64,000 nucleotides of DNA from assembly GCF_004217335.1 (NCBI RefSeq), contig NZ_SHMP01000004.1, positions 372,001 through 436,000 on the forward strand, given 5' to 3'. The translations under genes were made by a program, and so were the position numbers. Under the pieces are notes generated by a model. It made no database searches. It was given only the letters and a program-made list of their open reading frames with translations, and was not told the origin of the DNA. Each line of letters opens with the position of its first letter. Position 1 is the stretch's first letter. The DNA is from Natrinema hispanicum. Its GTDB lineage: Archaea; Halobacteriota; Halobacteria; Halobacteriales; Natrialbaceae. Below, one piece after another: positions 37,006 to 45,432 of the stretch.

Positions 37006-37695
37006 TCACTCGTCGTCACAGAGCCGCTCGTAGGCTTCCGTAACGAGCTGAAATGCCGATTTACTACCGCTTTTGCGATCAGGGTGGGCGCGTTTGACCT
37101 GTTTGTGATACACGTCTCGGAGTTCGTCGTCGGTCACGTCTGGCTCCACCCCGAGTATCTCGCGCGCTCGTGTCTTTCGCATCTCGACGGCCGCGACGAT
37201 GCCCCGATCTTCGGCGTTGGCCTTGCAGTCGGGACACAGCCGCTCGGTGCGACCGTCGATCGTCGTCACGCAAAACGGCTCCTCGGAGACCTGTTCGTGA
37301 CACTGCGTACAGCGGTACTGGGGGTCGTCGGCTGGCGGAGAACCGGTCACCGTCTCGGCATCAGCTAGACAGCCAGCGTCGGGTGATGCCGTGTCGTCAT
37401 CGGTTGTCGTCGGTGCTTCGGCCGCACATGACGGACAACAGGTCAGAACGGTTCCATCGTCGAGGACCACGTCCTCGAGTTCGGCCACGAGGAAGGTCCC
37501 GGTACAGCCGTCGCACGCGTCTCGACGCTGATCGAGCGAGCGGCCCTTCCGTGCGGCTGCTCTGGCGTGGGGCGCACAGTCAGGACAGCAGACGACCTGT
37601 TGGTCGTCCGGCATCGTCACTGTCGTGAGTTGCTCGAGCGAAACTGTTCGGCCACAGCCGTCACAGTCGACTCGTTCATCGCCGACCACAGCCAT
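37006..37695 (-). CDS. Zinc-knuckle protein with C-terminal J domain
   Basis: 229 residues from ATG at 37695. Three CxxC...CxxC zinc knuckles: Cys11/14 with 37/40, Cys61/64 with 87/90 and Cys129/132 with 154/157. A J domain at the C-terminus follows (REILGVEPDVTDDELRDVYH, with HPD at 204-206 in RAHPDRKSG). J proteins stimulate Hsp70 ATPase; here the usual N-terminal position of the J domain is reversed. An upstream in-frame start would add about 59 residues with no domain. Convergent with the TIR gene with no bases between stops. Confidence 0.75.
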   Translation of the reverse strand: MAVVGDERVDCDGCGRTVSLEQLTTVTMPDDQQVVCCPDCAPHARAAARKGRSLDQRRDACDGCTGTFLVAELEDVVLDDGTVLTCCPSCAAEAPTTTDDDTASPDAGCLADAETVTGSPPADDPQYRCTQCHEQVSEEPFCVTTIDGRTERLCPDCKANAEDRGIVAAVEMRKTRAREILGVEPDVTDDELRDVYHKQVKRAHPDRKSGSKSAFQLVTEAYERLCDDE

Positions 37696-38044
37696 CACGA
37701 CGGCGATTCGGCGGCGGTCGATATTAGTTCTTCTGCAGAGAGTCTCGAAACTGGTCACGTCGTGACGGCAGTCAATCGTCGTTCGGCCGCTGTCTCGGCT
37801 CTCGTAATACGTTATTACTGCGTGGCCGCGTTGGACAGCGTGACAGCCACACCTGAACGGCGTTGCTAACAAAGTAGTCCCCCGTCGACTATCCGACCGT
37901 GCGAGGGTACCCTCGCACGAAGACGCGCTGTCCGGTGGACGGCACTCGGCGACCGGTGTTCGCCGAGGTCCACCACTCCTGTCAGGTCGTTTTCCGTCGC
38001 TCCGAACCGGGACACCAATAGGGACGCAGTACGGACGGTTTCGT
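37696..38044. other. Intergenic interval with a perfect palindrome and a 14-bp-stem hairpin
   Basis: 349 bases between divergent genes, no ORF supported. It contains a perfect 20-base palindrome at 37899-37918 (GTGCGAGGGT and its complement). A hairpin at 37935-37973 has arms GTGGAC/GTCCAC and CTCGGCGA/TCGCCGAG. The bases after it (CACTCCTGTCAG) resemble the end of family A repeats, so this may be a diverged copy. Confidence 0.5.
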
Positions 38045-38464
38045 ATGGATACGGCAGTTCAGGCCGGGTCTCGAGAGAACACGCTCGACCGGAAACGGGT
38101 CATCGCTGGCGTTGGCGATCTCGTCATCATCACCGGGCTAGTCCTCCTCGGAAACGTCGAACATGGAGGGAACCCGATCGCCGAACCGCTTGCATCGCTC
38201 ACGACGGCCGTCCCGTTCGTGATCGGATGGCTCGCTGTTGCAGCCCTCGCAGGCGTTTACACGCGTCCCGACGGGATCGACGACACCCGGCTGACGGCCG
38301 TCGCATGGATCGCGGCAGCGAATGTCGGGCTCATGATCCGTGGTTCGCCGCTGTTCGAAGGCGGGACGACCTGGCCGTTCCCGATCGTCATCACGGGGAC
38401 CGTTCTCGTCGCCTTGCTCGGCTGGCGGCTCGGCTACGCCCTGTTCGTATCACGAACGCGGTAA
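38045..38464 (+). CDS. DUF3054 membrane protein
   Basis: 139 residues with four hydrophobic helices. The N-terminal polar segment is followed by AGVGDLVIITGLVLLGNVEH, where the aspartate and GNVEHG are typical of DUF3054, and then TTWPFPIVITGTVLVALLGW. Integral membrane protein of unknown function. It stands alone, with the palindrome-rich interval in front. Confidence 0.8.
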   Translation: MDTAVQAGSRENTLDRKRVIAGVGDLVIITGLVLLGNVEHGGNPIAEPLASLTTAVPFVIGWLAVAALAGVYTRPDGIDDTRLTAVAWIAAANVGLMIRGSPLFEGGTTWPFPIVITGTVLVALLGWRLGYALFVSRTR

Positions 38465-38726
38465 GTCGTACAGGCCTCGAGCAATCGCTATTTCACGGCC
38501 GCTCATCGAATTCTCTACTATCCGACGTGGATCAGCAGATGGCGTATTTTTTCGGGTTTAACCGCCGAGTACAGCTATTGGCGATGTTTTTGTTAGCTTA
38601 TGAAAATTCGACACTCGACGACATGACAATCTAACAACCACGTAAAACCATCTCATAAGTTACGGGTGTAATTTTTAATAGATTCTCATCACAACCAGAT
38701 CTACTATGGGCCGATTATGGGAAATA

Positions 38727-38735
38727 CTTATATGG
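38727..38735 (+). promoter_or_regulatory. TATA-like element upstream of the small membrane protein at 38762
   Basis: CTTATATGG ends 26 bases before the ATG at 38762 in an unusually AT-rich stretch (38590-38760). The distance suits a leaderless archaeal transcript. Confidence 0.5.
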
Positions 38736-38761
38736 CTATTCCGCGTATTATAGAATAGATT

Positions 38762-38977
38762 ATGACTGGATACTACGACATCGTTCTTGGCCTCATCCCA
38801 GTCGCACTGCTCGGAATCACCGCAGCTCTGACCGTCGTCGGCGTCTCGCTGACGGCGGCGGTTCCGATCGGCGCGATCGCCGCAATGTCGATCATCGGAC
38901 ACGCGATGTTCATCAACACACCAGCAGACGCTTCCGACGAGGCCAACTCCGCGCGTCCGCCGCTCAACGCGGACTAA
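38762..38977 (+). CDS. Small two-helix membrane protein
   Basis: 71 residues: MTGYYDIVLGLIPVALLGIT opens the first helix, SLTAAVPIGAIAAMSIIGHA the second, and a polar tail follows. A haloarchaeal short membrane protein of unknown function. It has a good promoter upstream. Confidence 0.7.
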   Translation: MTGYYDIVLGLIPVALLGITAALTVVGVSLTAAVPIGAIAAMSIIGHAMFINTPADASDEANSARPPLNAD

Positions 38978-39054
38978 CTCCAGTCACGTTTTCGCTCTTC
39001 GCTCTTCTCTTTGCGGCCGGTTGTTTTTCCTCGATTCGTCTCCTCTGGTTGCGT

Positions 39055-40053
39055 ATGACAGACGCTTTATTTCTGACTAGCGCCGACGTTGCCGACCTCG
39101 CGACGCCGGGCGAGTACGTCGACGCCGTCCGCGAGGGATACCGCCAGCGCGGTGCAGGCGCGCCAGCACAGCCACGGTCGAAACTCCACCGACGTGATCC
39201 CGACGGCATGCTCACCAGCTATGCCGCCGTCCTCCCCGAGACGGGTGTGATGGGCGGCTATATGTACAGCGCGGGATTCGGTGCCGGCGATGCCTGGTTT
39301 ATGACGCCGCTGTTCGACGCCGACAGCGGCGCGCCGCTTGCCCTGCTCGACGGCGCAAGCATGAACCCGTTCAAAACCGGCGCGGCCGGTGCCGTCGCGG
39401 TCGACGAACTCGCGCGGGCGGACGCCGACATCCTCGCCGTCATCGGCACTGGCGCACAAGCCCGTGGCCAACTTCGCGCGACCACGACAGTCCGGGCGTT
39501 TGACGAGGTCCGCGTCTACTCGCCGACGCCCGAGAACCGCGAGGCGTTCGCCGCCGAGTTCAACGAATCGCTCACGGCGTCGGTTCGCGCGGTCGACTCG
39601 AGCGCGGCCGCCGTGGCCGGTGCGGATGTGGTGATCACGGCGACGACGGCCAGCGAGCCCGTGTTCGACGGCGACGATCTGGAACCGGGCACACACGTCA
39701 CCGCGATGGGCCAGTACTCGCCGGCCAAGCGGGAACTAGATACGACGACCATCGAGCAGGCGACATACGTCCCCGACCTCCGCGAGCGCGCGACCCTTGA
39801 TGCCGGCTCGTTCATCCACGCGCTCGAGGCGGGTGCGATCACGGACGACCACGTCCACGCGGAACTGGGGGAGATCGTGGCCGGGAACGCACCCGGACGG
39901 ACGAGCGACGACGAGATTACGGTCTTCGACAGCGGTGGCACCGGCATCGAGACAGTCGCCGCGGCATCGTTGCTCTACGACCGCGCACTCGAGGCCGGTC
40001 GCGGGACCGAAATCGAGTTCGCGCCGGCGAGCGAGGCGTTGACGGGGAACTAA
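39055..40053 (+). CDS. Ornithine cyclodeaminase / alanine dehydrogenase family protein
   Basis: 332 residues from ATG at 39055. The Rossmann motif is ILAVIGTGAQARGQLRAT, with LLDGASMNPFKTGAAGAVAV before it and MGQYSPAKRELDTTTIEQ after it, all typical of the OCD/mu-crystallin family. NAD(P)-dependent: could deaminate ornithine to proline, dehydrogenate alanine (Archaeoglobus AlaDH type), or reduce imines. The sequence alone does not decide. Confidence 0.87.
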   Translation: MTDALFLTSADVADLATPGEYVDAVREGYRQRGAGAPAQPRSKLHRRDPDGMLTSYAAVLPETGVMGGYMYSAGFGAGDAWFMTPLFDADSGAPLALLDGASMNPFKTGAAGAVAVDELARADADILAVIGTGAQARGQLRATTTVRAFDEVRVYSPTPENREAFAAEFNESLTASVRAVDSSAAAVAGADVVITATTASEPVFDGDDLEPGTHVTAMGQYSPAKRELDTTTIEQATYVPDLRERATLDAGSFIHALEAGAITDDHVHAELGEIVAGNAPGRTSDDEITVFDSGGTGIETVAAASLLYDRALEAGRGTEIEFAPASEALTGN

Positions 40054-40245
40054 GGGCTCGAGGGCGTATTCGACGCCGCTACTAGTGCTCCGTCGACTGG
40101 TTCTCTGCCCTCGAGGGGACAAGCTGTCAGGCAGTTCGTGAGTTCACCACCGGGAACCGTCGCCAGCAGACTGACTGGTGATATGTCAAAGGATTATTTT
40201 AGCTTGAGTGACGTTTATTGCGCCCTCCCAAGTTAGGGCTACTCG

Positions 40246-40923
40246 ATGCGACGACGATCATACATCGCCGGTGTAACCGGTCTCGGCGGCACCCTCACCG
40301 CTGGACTTGTTCCAGGAATAGCGCGTAGTAGTAACGCGACCTGCGAGACGGAGTCACAACACGACTCGAATATGCCCCCCGAGTCCGCAGAGTCGGACCA
40401 GCCGGCGAACCCGTCCCCCCAGGCCCTTCAGGACCCCTCGTTCGAGGAGTCTCTTACCGGATGGTCCGTCGGAACCGATCTCCCCACAAAGCCCGGAGAC
40501 TCGACCGACCTAGTCGCGCATTCGGTCTCGATCACCTCCGAACGGGCATCGGATGGCACGCACTCGATGGCGCTGTATATCGAGGGGTCCGCCGATGATG
40601 GGACGATCTGGGTCGAACAACCGGTAAACATCACTCGAGTGCGCACAGTAACCGTCGACGTCTACAGCGAGCAGCAGTCGTTCAACCGGCTGTCAGAGGT
40701 CGCCTTCTTCGCCGGAGAGAAACCACAGGACGGACTCTCGGAGAGCGATTTCAACCGCGAGAATGACATCGAAGATCACGCCGGCTGGAAAACCTACTCG
40801 TATCCGGTGGACGATCTCACCGGATCCGTCACGCTCGCCGTCGGCATGAACGTCGTCTGGGAGACTGGCATTCGCCGGTTCTTCGACAACGTTCGACTCG
40901 TCGAAGCCGATAGTAGTCACTGA
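40246..40923 (+). CDS. Tat-exported protein with a carbohydrate-binding-like beta-sandwich
   Basis: 225 residues. MRRRSYIAGVTGLGGTLTAG is a twin-arginine signal peptide, probably cleaved near residue 28 (ARSS). The mature part begins with a disordered Ser/Pro/Glu linker. A jelly-roll-like domain follows: LQDPSFEESLTGWSVGTDLP, TSERASDGTHSMALYIEG and TGIRRFFDNVRLVEA, a layout seen in CBM-type modules. No catalytic domain. Low AT-rich promoter region upstream. Confidence 0.7.
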   Translation: MRRRSYIAGVTGLGGTLTAGLVPGIARSSNATCETESQHDSNMPPESAESDQPANPSPQALQDPSFEESLTGWSVGTDLPTKPGDSTDLVAHSVSITSERASDGTHSMALYIEGSADDGTIWVEQPVNITRVRTVTVDVYSEQQSFNRLSEVAFFAGEKPQDGLSESDFNRENDIEDHAGWKTYSYPVDDLTGSVTLAVGMNVVWETGIRRFFDNVRLVEADSSH

Positions 40924-41004
40924 CAGGACTGGAATCCGTTCGTACGGATTCGCGTCAGTACCGGCAGCGCACTCTTGCCCGTGTCTTCTGGACGGACAGT
41001 GCTG

Positions 41005-41088
41005 TGATACGGACTCCTGTCAGTCAGTGCCGGCCGGCCGCGACCGCCCTGTGGTCCCACCAGGACATCGTCACAACAGCCCGTCTGA
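41005..41088 (-). repeat. Family A hairpin repeat, copy A3 (reverse orientation)
   Basis: TGATACGGACTCCTGTCAGT at the left corresponds to the right arm of the family, and CAACAGCCCGTCTGA to the left arm reversed. The inner stem is decayed (mismatches, GC-rich CCGGCCGGCC). It shares its last bases (TCTGA) with the start of repeat B2. Confidence 0.75.
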
Positions 41089-41200
41089 TACTGCCGGACA
41101 GAACGACGTGAAGATCGGTCGCTCTGCTGCGGCCGTCACCGGTGGAGACGGCCGCGAATCCGCGACCGACTTCGTATTGACTTCTGTCCGACAGTATGAG
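41085..41200 (-). repeat. Family B hairpin repeat, copy B2 (reverse orientation, longer)
   Basis: Ends CTGATACTGCCGGACAGAA and TTCTGTCCGACAGTATGAG are inverted repeats, matching B1 in the opposite orientation. The interior is about 34 bp longer than B1 and contains additional GC-rich stem sequence (GCGGCCGTC ... GACGGCCGC). It joins directly to A3. Confidence 0.75.
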
Positions 41201-41287
41201 TCCGGCGTACACGTCCGAAGACGACCACCGTGGTCGCAGTACCGAAACCGCCGCGGGTTTCAAGCGTCTCGTCGACGTATAGCGGCT

Positions 41288-42286
41288 ATGTCTCGTGCGG
41301 CCGAACTCGTGTCCGTACTCGAGGCGACCGATTCGCTGGCGATCATCTGTCACGACAACCCCGATCCCGACTGTCTCGCCAGCGCGCTCGCACTCGAGGC
41401 GATCGCCGACGACCACGACGTCGCAGACGTGACGATCGCCTACGGTGGGGAGATCTCCCACCAGCAAAACCGTGCGTTCGTCAACCTCCTCGATATCAGC
41501 CTCCAACCGCTCGCGAAGACAGCGCTCGAGATGTACGATTGTCTGAGCTTCGTCGATCACAGCACGCCGGGGTCGAACACCGAGGTCCCGACGAGCGTCG
41601 TCCCGGACATCGTCGTCGATCATCATCCAGGCGAGCCTGCTGCGGCAACGTTCGTCGACGTTCGAACCGAGTACGGCGCGACGGCGACGATCTTCGTCGA
41701 GTATCTCTGCGAGCTCGAGGTCGAATTCACCGAGCGTCTCGCCTCGGCGCTGCTCTTTGCGCTCCACCGCGAGCGACTCGATTTCGTCCGGGACCCGACG
41801 CGACGCGAGTACGAAACCGCACTGGCAGTCTACTCGGATGCGGACCTCGAGATTCTCGAACAACTGTATGGCAGCACCTTCTCGCCGGGAACGCTCGACG
41901 CGATCGGACGCGCCATCACCAGCCGCGAACGACGGGGCTCTGCGCTCGTCGCGAGCGTGGGTTCGACCGGCGAAACCGACGCACTGCCGCAAGCGGCCGA
42001 TTACCTGCTCAATCTCGAGGGTGTGGACACGGTGCTCGTCTACGGCATCATCGACGATGCGATCCGCCTGAGCGGGCGCTCGATCGATCCACGCGTTAAC
42101 CTAGGGAAGACGCTCCAGGACGGCTTCGGCAAACTGGGGTCGGTCGGCGGCCATCACGACATGGCCGGCGGCCGGATCGAACTCGGGCTGTTCGCCGATG
42201 CGGGTGACGACATCGGTGACCTCCTCGCGCTCATCGATGACCGACTCACCCGCCGATTTTTCGATGCGTTACATCTCGACGAGTGA
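41288..42286 (+). CDS. DHH-family phosphoesterase (NrnA-like)
   Basis: 332 residues from ATG at 41288. DHH motifs: LAIICHDNPDPDCLASALAL (motif I), SFVDHSTPG, DIVVDHHPGEP (the DHH motif itself) and the C-terminal DHHA1 motif GGHHDMAGGRIEL. This arrangement is that of NrnA-type nanoRNases/pAp phosphatases. Cytoplasmic, metal-dependent. Unlike the RecJ-like protein at 6147-8290, all metal ligands are present. Confidence 0.88.
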   Translation: MSRAAELVSVLEATDSLAIICHDNPDPDCLASALALEAIADDHDVADVTIAYGGEISHQQNRAFVNLLDISLQPLAKTALEMYDCLSFVDHSTPGSNTEVPTSVVPDIVVDHHPGEPAAATFVDVRTEYGATATIFVEYLCELEVEFTERLASALLFALHRERLDFVRDPTRREYETALAVYSDADLEILEQLYGSTFSPGTLDAIGRAITSRERRGSALVASVGSTGETDALPQAADYLLNLEGVDTVLVYGIIDDAIRLSGRSIDPRVNLGKTLQDGFGKLGSVGGHHDMAGGRIELGLFADAGDDIGDLLALIDDRLTRRFFDALHLDE

Positions 42287-42297
42287 TATCCGAACCG

Positions 42298-42762
42298 CTA
42301 CTCGATATCGATCGAGTGTGCCTCCTCGCTCGGCTCACGCTTAGGGAGCCTGATCGTCAGAATGCCGTTGTTGACGCTGGCCTGCACCGCGTCCTCGTCG
42401 ACCGGTTCAGGCAGACGAACCTGCCGGCTGAACGATTGCGTTTCCCGCTCGCGCCGAAGGTAGGTCTCGTCCTCACCGCCGACGTCGTGTGTTCGCTCGC
42501 GGGTGCCCGAAATCGCCAGCGTCTCCCCGGAGAGCCGTAACTCGAGGTCGTCGCTCTCGTAGCCGGGGACGTCGACGGTAACGACGAACTCGTCGCCTTC
42601 GTCCGCGAGGTCGAGTCGCATCTCCGACCCGGTCGGCGAGAGGTCGAGGCGGCTCCGGTTGTCCAGTTGACTCTCCCACGACTGGGCAGCGGTCTCGAGT
42701 TGGCGATTCAGTCGGTCGAGCAGTTCTTCGATGCCGTCGAACGGCCGGGGTCGATCTGCCAT
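42298..42762 (-). CDS. Small heat-shock protein Hsp20
   Basis: 154 residues from ATG at 42762. The alpha-crystallin domain is clear: EFVVTVDVPGYESDDLELRL, LAISGTRERTHD, RQVRLPEPVDEDAVQASVNN and NGILTIRLPK. I chose this start because GGTGA lies 5 bases before it; an ATG at 42777 would add five residues. An ATP-independent chaperone. Convergent with the DHH gene, divergent from DJ-1/PfpI. Confidence 0.9.
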   Translation of the reverse strand: MADRPRPFDGIEELLDRLNRQLETAAQSWESQLDNRSRLDLSPTGSEMRLDLADEGDEFVVTVDVPGYESDDLELRLSGETLAISGTRERTHDVGGEDETYLRRERETQSFSRQVRLPEPVDEDAVQASVNNGILTIRLPKREPSEEAHSIDIE

Positions 42763-42914
42763 GGTCTCACCTGCCATAGATAGGGGCCCAAGAGCGAAAA
42801 AAGCCACCCTCACCAGCGAAGATGATCGTCCGTTTCGATATGTTATCCCACCGACTTGCGGCAGAACCGACGGGTGGGCTGGTCGTTTTCACGCTCCGTG
42901 GTGTAGCAGTGGCT

Positions 42915-43604
42915 ATGACGGATGCACTGTTCGTCGTCAGCGAGGAAGGCTACTGGGGCGAAGAATGCGTCGAGCCACTCGAGACGCTCTCGGAGGCGGG
43001 CGTCGAGATCACGGTCGCGACACCCTCTGGCAGCCCGCCAGTGATCGACGAGCGGTCGATCGATCCCGATCAGGTCGGCGAAGAGACCGCCGAACACGTC
43101 CGGGAGGTCCACGAGACCGACGAGCGACTGAACGATCCGATTTCGGTCACGCAGGCCAACGCGGAGGGATACGACGCCGTCGTCTTCCCCGGCGGGCACG
43201 GCACCGAGTGGGATATCAATCAGGACACGCACGCCCGGGAGCTCCTCCGGGATATCATCGAGGGTGACGGTAAGGCGCTGGTCGTCTGCCATGCCGTCGG
43301 TATCCTCGCGTTCACCCGCGACAGCCACGGCGCGTTCATCGTCAACGGCCGCGACGTGACTGGCTTCCCCAACGAGTGGGAGGAGGGCATCGTCGACGAG
43401 GGCGATCGGATGCCCGACGGCCGCAAACTGCCCTACTGGGTCGAAGACGAGGTGAAAACCGCCGGCGGCAACTGGGACGCCGAGCTCGATTCCGACACCA
43501 GCGTCACCGTCGACGGCGATCTCATCACCGGCCGCGGTCCCGGCTCCTCACATGCGGCCGCGAAAACCTTGCTCGAGGAACTGGACGTCGAACTCGAGGC
43601 CTGA
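42915..43604 (+). CDS. DJ-1/PfpI family protein
   Basis: 229 residues from ATG at 42915. Nucleophile elbow LVVCHAVGILAF (Cys125, His126), an upstream EGYWGEECVEPLETL region with the conserved glutamate, and VVFPGGHGTEWD. The size and the FPNEWEEGIVDEG insert resemble Hsp31/YhbO-type class I amidotransferase-like proteins. Possible roles: protein deglycase, glyoxalase or chaperone. Divergent from Hsp20, so the pair may be a stress locus. Confidence 0.87.
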   Translation: MTDALFVVSEEGYWGEECVEPLETLSEAGVEITVATPSGSPPVIDERSIDPDQVGEETAEHVREVHETDERLNDPISVTQANAEGYDAVVFPGGHGTEWDINQDTHARELLRDIIEGDGKALVVCHAVGILAFTRDSHGAFIVNGRDVTGFPNEWEEGIVDEGDRMPDGRKLPYWVEDEVKTAGGNWDAELDSDTSVTVDGDLITGRGPGSSHAAAKTLLEELDVELEA

Positions 43605-43675
43605 TCGGATCGGATCGCACCCGACACCCGTTTTCCGGGGAATTCGCTGTGCGTTGTCAGCGTTGGACTGGCCAC

Positions 43676-43710
43676 TGAGACGGGCTGCGATCACTGTTGT
43701 CCGGCGTACC
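43676..43710 (+). repeat. Possible decayed fragment of family A repeat
   Basis: TGAGACGGGCTGCGATCAC matches the left arm of copy A4 (TGAGACGGGCTGCTGTCAC) with two changes, followed by TGTTGTCCGGCG; no right arm or paired stem is visible. Confidence 0.45.
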
Positions 43711-43795
43711 CGCACACTGATCGCGCGTAGCGTCCCACGAGAGACCGTTGTAGCGAATCAGTCCCTTTTTACACGCCGACGGGGAAGAATCGGCT

Positions 43796-43999
43796 ATGAG
43801 CTTCGAGAAAGACGACCAGGTAGTTCTCAACGACGAGCACAGCGAGTTCGACGGCGAGACCGGTACCGTGACCCAGACGATGGAGTCGATGTTCGGCGAC
43901 GTCACCTACACCGTCAGCTTCGAGGACGGGCAGGAAACCGGCGTCCCCGAGGACGATCTCGAGGCAGCCGACGCTGACGCCGACGAAGACGACGACTAA
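43796..43999 (+). CDS. Small acidic SH3/KOW-like protein (DUF1918-like)
   Basis: 67 residues. MSFEKDDQVVLNDEHSEFDG and GTVTQTMESMFGDVTYTVSF describe a small beta-barrel of the SH3/KOW type. It is followed by a very acidic tail (ADADADEDDD). Function unknown. A T-rich tract (CCCTTTTTAC) about 30 bases upstream may be the promoter. Confidence 0.72.
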   Translation: MSFEKDDQVVLNDEHSEFDGETGTVTQTMESMFGDVTYTVSFEDGQETGVPEDDLEAADADADEDDD

Positions 44000-44063
44000 G
44001 ACCGACCGCGACCCCCGCTCGCTCGAGCCCCGTTCCCTGACCACATTGGAATTCGACCTGCAG

Positions 44064-44513
44064 ATGCCACAGATCCCGCTTCACTACGTCGATTTACGGA
44101 CGTTCTGCTACGCCACCGAGGACGAAAAACGCGTCGAGGAAGCCTTGCGAACCTTCCTCCCCGACCGCGACGACGAGCCGTTCGAGATCGAACGCGTCGA
44201 AAGCGAGGGCCACTACGGCGACCGCATCCTCGTCCTTTCGGCCCGCGTCGAGAACGCCGACGACGTCCGGCATGTCCTCTCGCGGCTGGCCGATCTCGAG
44301 TCGTTCGACGACCTGATCGACGAACTCGACGAGCGGGTCACCGAGAACACCGAACTGTTCCTTCGACTCGACAAACAGGCCGCCTTCGAGGGAGATGTCC
44401 GGCTGGGCGACGGCATCACCTTCCGCGGGAAAGTCGAGGCCTATCCCGCCAAGAAAGCAAAGGCGGTCGAAAACGCACAAGAGGTCCTCGAGCGACTGCG
44501 CGACGAGCACTGA
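44064..44513 (+). CDS. RNA-binding protein of COG1325 (exosome-associated family)
   Basis: 149 residues from ATG at 44064 (MPQIPLHYVDLRTFCYATED); a TTG at 44046 is an alternative. HYVDLRTFCYATEDEKRVEE and GHYGDRILVLSARVENADDV are conserved in the archaeal COG1325/DUF54 family, often described as an exosome subunit-like RNA-binding protein. SerRS-like fold not assessed. Probably involved in RNA metabolism; direct evidence is weak. Confidence 0.82.
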   Translation: MPQIPLHYVDLRTFCYATEDEKRVEEALRTFLPDRDDEPFEIERVESEGHYGDRILVLSARVENADDVRHVLSRLADLESFDDLIDELDERVTENTELFLRLDKQAAFEGDVRLGDGITFRGKVEAYPAKKAKAVENAQEVLERLRDEH

Positions 44514-44548
44514 TCGGTTCGTTACTGGTTGCCGATAGCAACTGCTTC

Positions 44549-44633
44549 TGAGACGGGCTGCTGTCACGATGTACCGGTGGGACCGCGACCGTCCTGCGGT
44601 TGTACCAGTACTGACTGCCAGGAGGCCGTATGA
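44549..44633 (+). repeat. Family A hairpin repeat, copy A4
   Basis: TGAGACGGGCTGCTGTCACG to GACTGCCAGGAGGCCGTATGA. The inner part, ACCGGTGGGACCGCGACCGT and onward, is partly decayed. Its loop (GACCGTCCT) is the reverse complement of the loop of A1, A2 and A5. Begins 36 bases after the RNA-binding protein gene. Confidence 0.8.
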
Positions 44634-44755
44634 CGCGTGACGTCGATAGCGGTCGGTGTTCGTTCTTCGTGCGGATCGCCGTTCGGTACTGGCGATGGCT
44701 CACAGATCGGTTGCGTGTGCCTCTCAGTCACCGCCGACGATGGACGAAGGGCTTT

Positions 44756-44769
44756 TGACTGGCCAGTCA
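44756..44769 (+). promoter_or_regulatory. TetR operator: 14-bp perfect palindrome
   Basis: TGACTGGCCAGTCA is perfectly palindromic and ends 24 bases before the ATG of the TetR gene, over the expected BRE/TATA region. TTGACTGnCCAGTCA-like sites are typical targets of TetR regulators of efflux genes, so autorepression of the TetR-MATE operon is likely. Confidence 0.65.
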
Positions 44770-44793
44770 GTAAGTTGGATAGATCCGTTCTGA

Positions 44794-45432
44794 ATGACCG
44801 ACGAGACGATCGACGATCTCATGGAGGCGACACATTGTGCCCTCTGTAAACACGGGTACGCGGAGCTGACGATGCAAGATATCGCCGCCGAATCGACAAA
44901 GAGCAAAGGGACCCTCCACTACCACTTCGACAGCAAACAGGACCTCCTCGAGTCGTTTCTCGAGTTTCTGCTCGACCGATTCGAGGAGCGAACCGAGACC
45001 GTCCCCGGCGAGACACCGGCCGAACGGCTCCACGAGCTCACCGACGAACTGCTGACGCCGTCGGACGACTCCGCCGAGGAGTTCCGGACGGCGATCCTCG
45101 AGATCAAAGCGCAGTCGCCGTACAACGAGGCCTACCGGGAGCGATTGCGCGAGTTCGACCGCGCGCTCCGAGAGCGCATCGCGACGCTCGTCGCCGACGG
45201 GCTCGAGGCGGATGAGTTCCGTGACGACATCGAGCCGGAGGCGACGGCCGACTTCCTCGTCACGCTGTTTCACGGCGCACAGACGCGTGCGACTGCGGTC
45301 GATCGGCCGCCCGAACGAACGCGTCAGTACGTCCACACGTATATCGACGAAACCCTGCGGCCGGCGGCAGCGAGTGGAGGTGACGCTCCACCAACGACCG
45401 ACGGAACCGGCGACGGGGAGGCAAACGGATGA
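44794..45432 (+). CDS. TetR/AcrR-family transcriptional repressor
   Basis: 212 residues. N-terminal HTH: ATHCALCKHGYAELTMQDIA, then ESTKSKGTLHYHFDSKQDLL, the TetR recognition helix. The C-terminal ligand domain ends in a polar tail. Its stop overlaps the MATE start (ATGA at 45429), so repressor and pump form one operon, controlled by the palindrome at 44756-44769. Confidence 0.9.
   Translation: MTDETIDDLMEATHCALCKHGYAELTMQDIAAESTKSKGTLHYHFDSKQDLLESFLEFLLDRFEERTETVPGETPAERLHELTDELLTPSDDSAEEFRTAILEIKAQSPYNEAYRERLREFDRALRERIATLVADGLEADEFRDDIEPEATADFLVTLFHGAQTRATAVDRPPERTRQYVHTYIDETLRPAAASGGDAPPTTDGTGDGEANG

Noticed and set aside
36403..37695. Thoeris or pAgo-type defence system around the TIR gene
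   Set aside because: No ThsA-like, Argonaute or other recognised partner gene is adjacent; only the TIR protein itself supports a defence idea.
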